Assembly: GCF_027214005.1 (NCBI RefSeq)
Contig: NZ_JAPWGY010000011.1
Span: forward strand, 1-64,000
Direction: 5' to 3'
Origin: Kiloniella laminariae
Lineage (GTDB): Bacteria; Pseudomonadota; Alphaproteobacteria; Kiloniellales; Kiloniellaceae
DNA: 64,000 nucleotides
Numbering within the stretch: position 1 is the first letter of the stretch; every line of letters starts with the position of its first letter. The translations under genes were made by a program, and so were the position numbers. Of this stretch, positions 55,209 through 63,733 are shown piece after piece. The notes below the pieces were generated by a model. The model was not told the origin of the DNA, did not search any database, and saw only the letters and a program-made list of their open reading frames with translations.

Positions 55209-56231
55209 TCAGCGTGGCGCTGCAGCGCGTTTCAGCCTGTCGTTGATGGCCAGTCCGAGGCCATGTTCGGGGAGCGGAACAACGGCAATTCCGGCAATAT
55301 CCGTCCTGCTGTCCAGTTCGTGCAGGGCAGCAAAGAGGTTCGCGGCAGCTTCGCGCAGGTCTTCTGCCGGGCTGAGGTTCAGGGTCACGGCGGCCCCGGC
55401 CAGCACGATGGAGCCAAAGGAAAGCAGAGCTTCATCAGCCAGAACATGACGGGCGTTTAGCCGGAGCGGCAGGCGCGGTGCATAGTGGCTTTTCAACAGC
55501 CCGGGTGATTTGAGGCCAGTTGTGGTTATCTCTGTCCCTGAAAGTTCCTCGGCTTTGCACTCCATCAGGGACTGCCCGAGCAGAATTGGGCCGACAACCG
55601 CTTCGATGTCTTCTCTGGTCAGGGTGCCGGGGCGCAGCAAAACCGGGGCTGAACCTGTCAGGTCGATCACAGTTGATTCCAGCCCGACCGTACAGGCAGG
55701 GCCCTTGATAATACAGCTGACCCTGTTGCCCAGAGAACTGGCAACATGTTCCGCAGTGGTTGGGCTGATCTTGCCTGATGCATTGGCGCTGGGGGCGGCA
55801 AGGGGCAGGCCAATCTGTTCGAGCAGCTGATGCGCCAGTGGATGTCCGGGAACCCGAACGGCCAGGCTGTCAAGTCCGGCCGAACAAATCGGGGCGATGT
55901 CGCAATTTTCCTGGCGGGGTAAAACCAGTGTCAGCGGGCCGGGCCAGAAGGTCTGGGCCAGCTTCTCGGCCTGACTGGTGAAAATAACACGTTTGGCTGC
56001 TGCAGCTTTGTCAGAGAAATGAACAATCAGCGGATTGAAGCTGGGCCGGCCTTTGGCTTCGTAAATCCCTGCGCAAGCCTTGCCGTTGGTGGCATCTGCC
56101 CCAAGGCCATAGACGGTTTCTGTAGGAAAGGCGACCAGACCACCAGCGCGGAGCAGGTCGCAGGCAAGATCAAATCCGGCAGTGTCTGCGGTGATGATGT
56201 TGTCATACGTTCCTGAGCGAGTAGCTGTCAT
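55209..56231 (-). CDS. L-threonylcarbamoyladenylate synthase (Sua5/TsaC)
   Basis: 340 residues. The N-terminal YrdC domain has LVAFPTETVYGLGADATN, IYEAKGRPSFNPLIVH and LAAPSANASGKISPTTAEHV; the C-terminal Sua5 domain has LKSPGLLKSHYAPR. It makes threonylcarbamoyl-AMP for t6A37 of tRNA. The two-domain form is Sua5, longer than TsaC. It is in one direction with the CysQ-like gene and 41 bases after it. Confidence 0.93.
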   Translation of the reverse strand: MTATRSGTYDNIITADTAGFDLACDLLRAGGLVAFPTETVYGLGADATNGKACAGIYEAKGRPSFNPLIVHFSDKAAAAKRVIFTSQAEKLAQTFWPGPLTLVLPRQENCDIAPICSAGLDSLAVRVPGHPLAHQLLEQIGLPLAAPSANASGKISPTTAEHVASSLGNRVSCIIKGPACTVGLESTVIDLTGSAPVLLRPGTLTREDIEAVVGPILLGQSLMECKAEELSGTEITTTGLKSPGLLKSHYAPRLPLRLNARHVLADEALLSFGSIVLAGAAVTLNLSPAEDLREAAANLFAALHELDSRTDIAGIAVVPLPEHGLGLAINDRLKRAAAPR

Positions 56232-56272
56232 GGTAAGGCCCCGGTCGTTTAGCTAAGGATAGGCGCTGCAGC

Positions 56273-57136
56273 TCAGGCTTCGTCCTGTTCTTCATCGGCG
56301 TCATCTTCAAACAGGTCAAAACCCGCATCCAGATGTTCGCCTTCTGCGACAAAATACGGATTGCGGAAATTATGTTTGCCATAGGTCAGTGGATCGCCAT
56401 CGGCATCACTGAGATGTCCACCTGCTGCGAGCAGGACCGCGTGAGCTGCGGCAGTATCCCATTCCATTGTCGGGCCAAAACGGGGGTAAAGATCGGCGCG
56501 TCCTGTAGCGATCAGGCAGATCTTGAGCGAGGAGCCGGCAGAAATCTGCTCGTAAACTTTGCGGCTTTCAAGGAAGGCGGCGAGATCATCGTTATCACCG
56601 TGACGGCGGCTGGCAACAACAGTTGCACCTTCTTCGGGGATAGACCGCACCTGTGCCACGATAGGTTCGTAGCCTTCTTCGAAGAACACACAAAGATCGG
56701 CGGAAACCCAGGTCTGTCCTTTGGCCGGAGCATGCACGACACCTGCAACAGGCACACCGTTTTCGATCAGGCCGATGTTGACCGTGAATTCGCCGTTACG
56801 GTTGATAAATTCCTTGGTGCCATCCAGCGGGTCAACCAGCCAGAAAAGCCCGTCATCAATTGAAGGGATTTCGCCTTTGGAGGCGGCTTCTTCAGAAACC
56901 ACCGGAATATCCGGGGTAACGGTGTTCAGTGCACCGAGGATAAAAGCTTCTGCGGCCTGATCTGCTTCTGTGACCGGGGAAGCATCATCCTTTGTCTGAA
57001 CTTCGATCTCGCCCTGGCGATTGTAGACTTCCATAACGATTTCACCCGCGCGCTGGGCGATCATGAGCAGGGCATTCATCAGGTCACGATTGTCAGCGTG
57101 TACCGGAATTTCTGCAGGGATCTGTAGTGGGCTCAT
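56273..57136 (-). CDS. cysQ: 3'(2'),5'-bisphosphate nucleotidase CysQ-like
   Basis: 287 residues of the inositol monophosphatase superfamily. Metal-binding blocks are DASPVTEADQAAE, VSEEAA, WLVDPLDGTKEFI and MEWDTAAAHAVLLAAGG. It hydrolyses PAP to AMP and controls sulfate-assimilation intermediates. The acidic C-terminal tail (DDADEEQDEA) is not conserved. It is followed by the Sua5 gene. Confidence 0.9.
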   Translation of the reverse strand: MSPLQIPAEIPVHADNRDLMNALLMIAQRAGEIVMEVYNRQGEIEVQTKDDASPVTEADQAAEAFILGALNTVTPDIPVVSEEAASKGEIPSIDDGLFWLVDPLDGTKEFINRNGEFTVNIGLIENGVPVAGVVHAPAKGQTWVSADLCVFFEEGYEPIVAQVRSIPEEGATVVASRRHGDNDDLAAFLESRKVYEQISAGSSLKICLIATGRADLYPRFGPTMEWDTAAAHAVLLAAGGHLSDADGDPLTYGKHNFRNPYFVAEGEHLDAGFDLFEDDADEEQDEA

Positions 57137-57450
57137 GGTCTTTTCCTCGCGCGGCAGCAGGCAATTGAATAGATGAGGTTGCTCCTAGCTTATCTAAAGA
57201 GAACTGTCCAGATTTTAAGCAAAAAACAGGGGGTAATCGTGCTGAACCAGACCAGTTTCTGGAGCCGGGTTTCTTGTAAAAGCTTGATGAAAGGCTTTCA
57301 GCCAAGGTTGCAAAAAAGAATTTCCGGTGGCATTACCAGCTGGTATTTTCTTTTTCTGATCCGGTATTAAGGGACATCAAGTGTGTCTGATGTTCTGCTT
57401 TCAACAAAGGCAGATCAAAGACTGTGATAGCCTGTCTGTTGGAGTTTGCC

Positions 57451-58083
57451 TTGCCAAAAAATCTGCTTGTTCTTGCTTTGGTCAGCTTGCCGCTTCTGGC
57501 AGCCTGCAGCGTAACGAAACCATCAGAGAAAGCTCTGTCTCATCTCTCGAGCAGCTATACGCCGGGGCAGATAGGATATTGTTATGGGCATGGCTGTACT
57601 TTCAAGGGAGAGATTCACCTGGATGAGAGCCAGTGGGGCGAAATTCAGGCGATGTTCAAGGACAAGGATCTGGACCCCGAGGCTGAACGTTTTGCTCTTG
57701 CGACAGCTGTCGGAAAACTGGAAGACTATGCTGGCAAGCAAAACGGGACTTCCGGCGACAGGGCAGGAACCTTTATGGATGGTGTTGGCAACAGGCAGCT
57801 CGATTGCATTGATGAAGCAGTGAATGCCAGCAACTTTATCGGTCTGTTACAACGTGATGGTCTGTTACAACATCATGAGCTGCGCAGACCGGTTTTGCGG
57901 AGCTGGGTGTCGGGGAACATTTTGCATGCAACAGCGGTGATCGAACAGGTTGATCCACAGGGCCGCGAAAAAGGATCAAAATGGTCAGTCGACAGTTCAT
58001 TTTTTAAAAACGGGGAAAAGGCAACTGTGGCCCCGCTTGAACAGTGGCAGACCGGGTGGGTTCCCGAAGGGGGCGTCAACTGA
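57451..58083 (+). CDS. Predicted lipoprotein of unknown function
   Basis: 210 residues from a TTG at 57451, with GGAG 6 bases upstream. That start gives a textbook signal (MPKNLLVLALVSLPLLAAC) with a lipobox LLAAC; the GTG at 57424 adds non-signal residues. The mature part has YCYGHGCTF and a cysteine in QLDCIDEAVNAS, and the region HATAVIEQV may belong to a small enzyme-like domain. The family is unrecognised. First of a group of lipoproteins. Confidence 0.65.
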   Translation: MPKNLLVLALVSLPLLAACSVTKPSEKALSHLSSSYTPGQIGYCYGHGCTFKGEIHLDESQWGEIQAMFKDKDLDPEAERFALATAVGKLEDYAGKQNGTSGDRAGTFMDGVGNRQLDCIDEAVNASNFIGLLQRDGLLQHHELRRPVLRSWVSGNILHATAVIEQVDPQGREKGSKWSVDSSFFKNGEKATVAPLEQWQTGWVPEGGVN

Positions 58084-58226
58084 AGGTCCATCAGCTATAG
58101 CAGACTATTTGAGCTAATATTTAGGGTTTATTAACGCTAAAGAAAGAGTTTTCCGATAAACAGAAGCAGTAACCGGATGATTGAAATAGTCTTCTTGTGT
58201 GCTGAATTTGTTAAGTGGAGAGCTTT

Positions 58227-59021
58227 ATGTTGAAGCCTGCTGTGATCATGTTGGCCCTTGCCAGTCTTGCCCTGTCAGCCTGTGCAAAGCCCTGGGTCGC
58301 GCGCGATCAGGCCACAGGAACGGAGCATAGCCAGTATAAGGTTCTGACCTGGAACGACTGGAACCTGCTTGGGGAACGGGCAGCTGACCGGATTGCATCC
58401 GACCTTGCTGCTGTCCCTGACTTCCAGGTGGCATCTCTAGATGATCCAGATGAAGTTACCAGTGATACAGGTGGTGTTTCTGTTCCGGGGTATGTCTCTT
58501 CCAGACCCTTCTACATTCAGCCCGGGCCGGTAGATATGCCCTTTAGCCGGGCATTTAAACGGATACTGGAAACCAGATTGCTGGAACAGGGTGTGCCTGT
58601 GGTGACTTCTCCCAAAGGGGCGATTATCGTTAATTATCAGGTTCAGAGCTTTTTCTACGATGACGAAGGGATGCGTTTGCCTGCGTCCCCCTATTCCATA
58701 TTCGGGATCGCAACAGCCATCGGCATTACTGAATATGGTAACTGGGGCAGGCTTTCTACCCTTGGCGCAGGGATCGGGGCCGCGGCTTTGCTTCAGGAAC
58801 TGGTCAGTAATGGGGCTGTGACCAATGCGGAGATGGTCCTGACCACTGCAGTGGTTCATGGGGATGAATTGTTGCACCAGAAATCCGAAGTTCTCTATAT
58901 CAGGCCGGAAGAGCTTTCGCTCTATATGACAAGCACGCCCGCTGATCGGCCAATCCGCAGCACGGGTACCACGGCTGACCAACCGCTTGAAGTCCGGCCA
59001 ATCGCGATTGTGACGCAATAG
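58227..59021 (+). CDS. Predicted lipoprotein of unknown function
   Basis: 264 residues from the ATG at 58227, preceded by GTGGAGAG. The signal MLKPAVIMLALASLALSAC ends in a lipobox (ALSAC). The mature part has a DRIASDLAAVPDF segment, FSRAFKRILETRLLEQGVPV and GAIIVNYQVQSFF, resembling small beta-rich outer-membrane lipoproteins. A hydrophobic stretch (IGAAALLQEL) follows. The next gene, 100 bases on, has a FlgO-like domain. No specific family is recognised. Confidence 0.65.
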   Translation: MLKPAVIMLALASLALSACAKPWVARDQATGTEHSQYKVLTWNDWNLLGERAADRIASDLAAVPDFQVASLDDPDEVTSDTGGVSVPGYVSSRPFYIQPGPVDMPFSRAFKRILETRLLEQGVPVVTSPKGAIIVNYQVQSFFYDDEGMRLPASPYSIFGIATAIGITEYGNWGRLSTLGAGIGAAALLQELVSNGAVTNAEMVLTTAVVHGDELLHQKSEVLYIRPEELSLYMTSTPADRPIRSTGTTADQPLEVRPIAIVTQ

Positions 59022-59121
59022 TTACCGGGTAAAAGCCCCGGGTTAGATGAGACAACAGAATTCCAGAATGCAGGGTAACCATCAGAAGACACCTGTATCG
59101 CGGGGAGAAGGAAGATCCGTA

Positions 59122-59703
59122 ATGTATAAATTTGCTGTATCCGCATTACTGTTACTGGGCGTTTCTGCCTGTGCTCCCGAATATTTTAATGTCTATAGCG
59201 AACCCAAGCCTGAACATACGATCACCAGCAGAGAAAAACTGTTGCCTGAAGTCTATAATGCGGCAGATACCCTCGTTTACAGTTCAAATCAGCCGCTTGA
59301 CCGGAATGCTTCGGTTCTTGTCGCTTCGATTGTGAATATTGATGCGCTTGAGACCAGCTCGACTTTTGGCCGGACCGTCGGAGAACAGCTTTCCGGGCGG
59401 ATTGCCCAGCTGGGATACGCGGTATCAGAAGTGAAAATGCGGGATTCCCTTGCTGTTCGCCCTGCCCAAGGGGAGCTTATGCTTTCGCGCGATCTGGCTT
59501 TTCTTGCAGGGCGTCAGGATGCCCAGGCGGTTCTGACCGGAACCTATTCCGTTGGTGTGGATACGGTCTATGTCAACCTTAAGCTCTTGCGGGCCGGCGA
59601 TGGACGAATTCTGTCAGCGACAGATTTCAAGTTGCCGCTGGATCCGGATCTGGATGCGATGCTGCCGAAACAAACTGAAGGCGGTTGGGTTCTGGTTCAG
59701 TAG
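59122..59703 (+). CDS. Lipoprotein with FlgO-like domain
   Basis: 193 residues from the ATG at 59122, with GGAAG upstream. Signal MYKFAVSALLLLGVSAC (lipobox GVSAC). The mature protein has ASVLVASIVNIDALETSSTF, GRTVGEQLSGRIAQLGYAVS and RQDAQAVLTGTYSVGVDTVY, matching the FlgO domain described for an outer-membrane lipoprotein of the Vibrio flagellar apparatus. No flagellar genes are near, so the role here is open. Confidence 0.75.
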   Translation: MYKFAVSALLLLGVSACAPEYFNVYSEPKPEHTITSREKLLPEVYNAADTLVYSSNQPLDRNASVLVASIVNIDALETSSTFGRTVGEQLSGRIAQLGYAVSEVKMRDSLAVRPAQGELMLSRDLAFLAGRQDAQAVLTGTYSVGVDTVYVNLKLLRAGDGRILSATDFKLPLDPDLDAMLPKQTEGGWVLVQ

Positions 59704-60041
59704 CGCCCGGCTGCATCTGGACGACTGGGCAGATTTCCTGGCATCCCTGATATTATCCTGGGTCTTGTTCAGCTTTGGTCTTTCTGATTGATGATTCCCG
59801 ATACAGAGTAATAAAGGATAAAAAAAATCACGCCATGGTGGTTTTTTCTTTTGTTTGTTCTATCAATTTATTGTTCACTGCCTCCTCAAATAAAACAAAA
59901 CAGGCTTTGTCTTTTTAGCTGTTCCGGAGTGGTGCCCTGCAGGAATGGGGACCCAAATATCAAGGAACACTATCAAGATCAGGCAGCAGGCCGATAGCGT
60001 GAGCTTGTTATCGGCAATAATGTGTGATGGGGGTTATGTAT
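59704..60041 (+). other. Intergenic region with a terminator-like hairpin
   Basis: 338 bases with no convincing gene. AAAAAATCAC pairs with GTGGTTTTTT (one G-U pair) at 59822-59847, ending in Ts: a probable terminator for the FlgO-like gene. The rest is AT-rich and unassigned. Confidence 0.5.
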
Positions 60042-60620
60042 ATGTATAAAAAATTCGGGTTATTTATTCTGATTGCCGCGGCTCTTGCCGGCTGCCAGAC
60101 CACCTCGGAAGCTGACAGGAAAAAAGGGTTAGAACTTTCAATCGGTGAATGTCCGGTTAATCTAAGTCCAGATGTAATGTCAAAACTAGGTGATTCTGGT
60201 TGTGAGCGCCGTATGACCAATAGTCGTACAGGATATTATTACAGTAGTCATTGGGAATGGGATTCCTCAAACAAAAGTGCAGAGTTATATTATCAGCCGA
60301 TTAAGTCCTACCAATATTGGACAACAGATCCGACCGCTAGCAAAGAAGATATCCATCTATGGGGATTTCTGAATACCGTTAACCTTGATAAAATTTCCGA
60401 AGTTCAATGTTCTGGGTTTTCTTGTTACAGTTTCACTTCTCCACTCGGAGCTGGTACCTGTTTCTGGTTTGCCCGGGACGCCAAACAAGGAACGAAGACC
60501 TATGATGTTCCCGGGGCAAGCGATTTGCTGGAAGGATATACTTGTGATCGTGTCAAGCGTGAACTTTACTCCGCTGCTGATGCCAAGGAGTTCCTTGGAG
60601 GACTTGTCTTTAACCGATAA
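60042..60620 (+). CDS. Small predicted lipoprotein
   Basis: 192 residues from the ATG at 60042, with GGGGG about 8 bases upstream; earlier starts (60024-60036) are possible. Signal MYKKFGLFILIAAALAGC with lipobox ALAGC. The mature part has six cysteines (CPVNL, CERRM, CSGFSCYSF, CFWF, CDRV), suggesting several disulfides. No family is recognised. It is followed by a strong terminator. Confidence 0.65.
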   Translation: MYKKFGLFILIAAALAGCQTTSEADRKKGLELSIGECPVNLSPDVMSKLGDSGCERRMTNSRTGYYYSSHWEWDSSNKSAELYYQPIKSYQYWTTDPTASKEDIHLWGFLNTVNLDKISEVQCSGFSCYSFTSPLGAGTCFWFARDAKQGTKTYDVPGASDLLEGYTCDRVKRELYSAADAKEFLGGLVFNR

Positions 60621-60641
60621 TCCAGATTTAAGTTGAAGGAG

Positions 60642-60678
60642 AACAGCCGGGCTTGATAAAACCCGGCTGTTTTTTTTA
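60642..60678 (+). terminator. Terminator after the lipoprotein gene
   Basis: AACAGCCGGG pairs with CCCGGCTGTT (60662-60671), followed by a run of Ts. Confidence 0.9.
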
Positions 60679-60698
60679 TACGGCATGCTCTTTGAGAG

Positions 60699-61190
60699 TT
60701 ACCCGCGTTCGATCCGGCAGGAATAGCAGTTGTTTGTAGCAGAGCGGACGTGGATATAAGCCACATCTGGTTGCTCGAACAACTTCAAACATTGTGCTTT
60801 GAGTGCTTGGCTGGAGACGATTTCTCCGGTGCCATAGATGATCCGTTCATCAACATCATATCCGCGAATAAGAATGCTATCCCGCCCTTCAAGCACTTCA
60901 GGTACAACATCGCTTTCTATCGCCCGTTCACAGCTATTGGCATGAAGGAATATCGGCCCTGTCTCGGCAAAGGGTCGTTTGCGATGAAAGGGGCGGTAGG
61001 ACAGAAGTAAAACCTGCTCGTCCTTGGCCACATATTTCAGGCAGTGGCGACAGGGGTTGCCTTCACCATCAGAAATGTGAACTTCCGGTTCTTGTCCGTT
61101 TTCATCAGCCGTTCCCGATTGATAAGCCCGTGCTTTGTCACTTGGCATGGCAACAAACCTGATGGTGGCGCTTTTCTCTTGAATAGCCAT
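60699..61190 (-). CDS. DUF1203 family protein
   Basis: 163 residues from the ATG at 61190, preceded by AGAGGAAA. The family blocks are GNPCRHCLKYV, LLSYRPFHRKRPFAETGPIF, and YIHVRSATNNCYSCRIERG at the C-terminus; conserved cysteines and histidines suggest a metal or redox site. Function of DUF1203 is unknown. An in-frame start at 61328 is open but lacks a ribosome site. It converges with the lipoprotein gene. Confidence 0.85.
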   Translation of the reverse strand: MAIQEKSATIRFVAMPSDKARAYQSGTADENGQEPEVHISDGEGNPCRHCLKYVAKDEQVLLLSYRPFHRKRPFAETGPIFLHANSCERAIESDVVPEVLEGRDSILIRGYDVDERIIYGTGEIVSSQALKAQCLKLFEQPDVAYIHVRSATNNCYSCRIERG

Positions 61191-61287
61191 AGATATTTCC
61201 TCTGTCTTAATCCTGTTGGATGGCAAGAGGAGGATGCCGGGGCGGGGTGAAGGGAAATATCTGAATCTTGCTTTGTGATTGAAAAAA

Positions 61288-61316
61288 CAAAGGCCCCGGT
61301 TAAGGAGCCTTTGTCT
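61288..61316 (-). terminator. Terminator of ribB
   Basis: On the minus strand ACAAAGGCTCC pairs with GGGGCCTTTGT (one mismatch), followed by Ts. It lies 28 bases after the ribB stop. Confidence 0.8.
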
Positions 61317-61343
61317 TGGTATAATCAACCGAGAACTGTGATG

Positions 61344-62063
61344 TTAAACGGCGATGGCCTGTGCAGTTGAAACCCGGTCATTTTCTGCCAGGGACTCTTC
61401 TCGTCTGCGATAGAGAATGATGTCTTCAATCGATACAACAGGAAAACCGTGCAGCTTGCCAAAGGCAATAATCTCGGGCAGGCGGGCCATGGTGCCGTCG
61501 GGGTTGGTTACTTCGCAAAGCACCCCGGCAGGCTTCCAGCCAGCCATGCGTGACAGATCACAGGTGGCTTCGGTGTGGCCTTCGCGGGCGAGGACGCCGC
61601 CCGGCATGGCTCGTAAAGGGAAGACGTGGCCGGGACGGGCCAGGTCGTCGGGTTTGCAGTCATCGGCAATGGCTGTTTTGACTGTGGTCACCCGGTCAGC
61701 AGCTGATACCCCTGTGGTCACCCCAACCTTGGCTTCGATGGTGACAGTAAAACCGGTGCCCATGGAGGAGTTGTTGTCACTGACCATCTGTGGCAGATCC
61801 AGCGCGCGCAGCTTTTCATCTGTCATGCAAAGACAGACAATGCCACTGCATTCACGGATCAGCATGGCCATCTGTTCATTGGTGAGTGTTTCTGCCGGGA
61901 AGATAAGGTCACCTTCGTTTTCCCGGCTTTCGTCGTCGACGACAAGAACGCCCTGTCCGGCCCGAAGGGCCGAGAGAGCTTTTTCCACACGGTCATAGGC
62001 TGTGCCGAACTGGGCCAGCAAAGACTGGTGGGTCTGGGTATGATCATTTGCGATCTGATTCAT
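61344..62063 (-). CDS. ribB: 3,4-dihydroxy-2-butanone-4-phosphate synthase
   Basis: 239 residues from the ATG at 62063, which has AGGAG 9 bases upstream (TTG at 62081 is upstream of that site). The family signature [18 protein letters not shown] and [20 protein letters not shown] are clear, with HTEATCDL. It makes DHBP from ribulose-5-phosphate for riboflavin. There is no GTP cyclohydrolase II domain. Its 5' leader holds an FMN riboswitch. Confidence 0.94.
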   Translation of the reverse strand: MNQIANDHTQTHQSLLAQFGTAYDRVEKALSALRAGQGVLVVDDESRENEGDLIFPAETLTNEQMAMLIRECSGIVCLCMTDEKLRALDLPQMVSDNNSSMGTGFTVTIEAKVGVTTGVSAADRVTTVKTAIADDCKPDDLARPGHVFPLRAMPGGVLAREGHTEATCDLSRMAGWKPAGVLCEVTNPDGTMARLPEIIAFGKLHGFPVVSIEDIILYRRREESLAENDRVSTAQAIAV

Positions 62064-62203
62064 GGTTGTCACTCCTAACAAAAGCGGCGTAAACCAGAAT
62101 CAGGGCGTGTTCAGAAAGGTCGTGGTTCACCAGCAGGATCGCTCCAGCCGTTTTTGCCACGCACGCGCCAGAACGGCACAGATGTTTCCACCTGGACGTT
62201 CCG

Positions 62204-62395
62204 CCTATCCTCTCCCATCCGGACTGTTACCGTCGGCTCCGGTTTTTCACCGGATCTGCTGACCCCTTGGTTTTTCAAAATTCCAAAAGAACTCTGAATA
62301 CCCAAGGGCGCTCGCGGGCTTCTTGCGTCTTCCTGAAATCATCAGGATCTATGCAAGTTACCGCCGGTCGGGAATTTCACCCTGCCCTGAGAACA
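62204..62395 (-). ncRNA. FMN riboswitch (RFN element) controlling ribB
   Basis: Read on the minus strand, the element begins CAGGGCAGGGTGAAATTCCC, continues GACCGGCGGTAA, contains AGCCCGCGAGCGCC, GGTCAGCAGATCCGGTG and GGAGCCGACGGT, and ends AGTCCGGATGGGAGAGGATA. These are the conserved RFN blocks in order. A variable stem of about 42 bases, including CCTTGG and CCAAGG arms, sits between them, making it longer than average. It ends about 140 bases before the ribB ATG. Binding FMN should reduce ribB expression. Confidence 0.95.
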
Positions 62396-62640
62396 AGCGC
62401 CTAAATGCACATGTTTCTCCCAACACAAGCACAAGAGCTCTTATTGCGAAAAACAGGACAAGCCTAGACCATTCCCGTTAACAAGGGCAAGCAGGAAACC
62501 GCCGCCTTTGATTAAATCCGCGACGCTTGCATAGGTTACCCAACATAGATTACCCAGAATAGATTACGAAGACTGTGGCTGTACAGGAGAGGGACGGTAC
62601 AGCAATAATGCCCAGCCAAACGTCATGAGGAAGAAAGCAG

Positions 62641-63057
62641 ATGAAGATCAGGACCTATCAGGATAGAGATGCGGAAGGGGTTATCGCCCTCTGGCGAGCA
62701 GATGAACCGAACCCTTCATCCTGGAATGAGCCAGAAAGTGTTTTGCTTCGTAAGCAGGCTTTTCAGCCAGATCTGTTGTTTGTTGCCGAGGAAAATGACC
62801 AGATCATTGGCACGACCATGGCAGGATATGATGGGCACCGTGGCTGGATCTACGCCGTGGTCGTTGCCCCGAGCCACAGGCGTAAAGGTATTGCCAGCTC
62901 TCTGGTCGCCGAAGCCGAGCGCACTTTGCACAAGATTGGATGTCTAAAGGTCAATCTGCAGGTACGAAAAGGCAACGATGCTGCTATCGAACTCTATGAA
63001 AGCCTGGGATATGGTATCGAGGCACGGGTAAGTATGGGGAAGACATTGGGGAGCTGA
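62641..63057 (+). CDS. GNAT-family acetyltransferase (YpeA-like)
   Basis: 138 residues. The N-terminus MKIRTYQDRDAEGVIALW, the acetyl-CoA motif VAPSHRRKGIASSLVAEAER and the C-terminal NLQVRKGNDAAIELYESLGY match the YpeA/RimI-like group. The substrate is unknown. It converges with the DUF1523 gene; the ORFs abut. Confidence 0.88.
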   Translation: MKIRTYQDRDAEGVIALWRADEPNPSSWNEPESVLLRKQAFQPDLLFVAEENDQIIGTTMAGYDGHRGWIYAVVVAPSHRRKGIASSLVAEAERTLHKIGCLKVNLQVRKGNDAAIELYESLGYGIEARVSMGKTLGS

Positions 63058-63726
63058 TTACTTCTGCCGTTTGTCCTTGGGTTTCCATGTGTCGAGCCAG
63101 CGGGAGAACTTTGACCCGGTTTCACGGGTGCGTTGACTTGCCGCCTCTGCAGTCTCTGAAAGGTCGTCGAATGCCTCGGCCACATCATCCAGTGTCGGAT
63201 CGAGGTGGCGGCGTTTCAGGCGAAGCAGAAAGCGCCCGACCAGGAAAAAAACAATCCCGAGCGAGACAAAAAAGAAGATGTTGAACCAGGGAATGAGCAG
63301 TTCATCCGGCCCGGTTGCGCGCCTGATATCAACAGCATTGGGAAAGAGCGTCAGGATCGGGATGCGCCAGCCATAGTGGGTAACCACGACCCAGACCGGG
63401 GCAGCTTCTGTGGAAATAAGCGACTGGGCCTCGGCCTGCAGGTTACCGGAATCAAATTTCAGATAGGGCGGCCAGGACCAGTCGGTGTCTTCGTTGCGGA
63501 AAACGCGGGGGACACCATCGGGCCAGACGGTGTTGATAAAACGGACATCTCTTGTGCTCTTGGTTTCGTTCTTCGGAACTTCGGAATCCCAGAAGGTCGA
63601 GGTGTCGACGCGTTTGACATCGCTGCCCACGACGCGCACCAGATCCTTGCCTGGCAGGTTATAATGCAGAAATCCACCGATAAGGACGACCAGAAGAGAA
63701 GAGAAAAGCCATTTTATAATCTGCAT
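63058..63726 (-). CDS. DUF1523 family membrane protein
   Basis: 222 residues from the ATG at 63726. A first membrane helix (IIKWLFSSLLVVLIGGFLHY) is followed by a periplasmic domain with conserved GSDVKRVD, RFINTVWPDGVPRVFRNEDT and APVWVVVTHYGWR, then a second helix (FNIFFFVSLGIVFFLVGRFL) and a charged cytoplasmic tail. This matches DUF1523, common in alphaproteobacteria. Function unknown. The next gene on this strand begins upstream, 8 bases away. Confidence 0.8.
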   Translation of the reverse strand: MQIIKWLFSSLLVVLIGGFLHYNLPGKDLVRVVGSDVKRVDTSTFWDSEVPKNETKSTRDVRFINTVWPDGVPRVFRNEDTDWSWPPYLKFDSGNLQAEAQSLISTEAAPVWVVVTHYGWRIPILTLFPNAVDIRRATGPDELLIPWFNIFFFVSLGIVFFLVGRFLLRLKRRHLDPTLDDVAEAFDDLSETAEAASQRTRETGSKFSRWLDTWKPKDKRQK

Positions 63727-63733
63727 GGAGGAC

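Noticed and set aside
62111-62305. 64-residue minus frame within the riboswitch
   Set aside because: It overlaps conserved RFN sequence, which explains the region.
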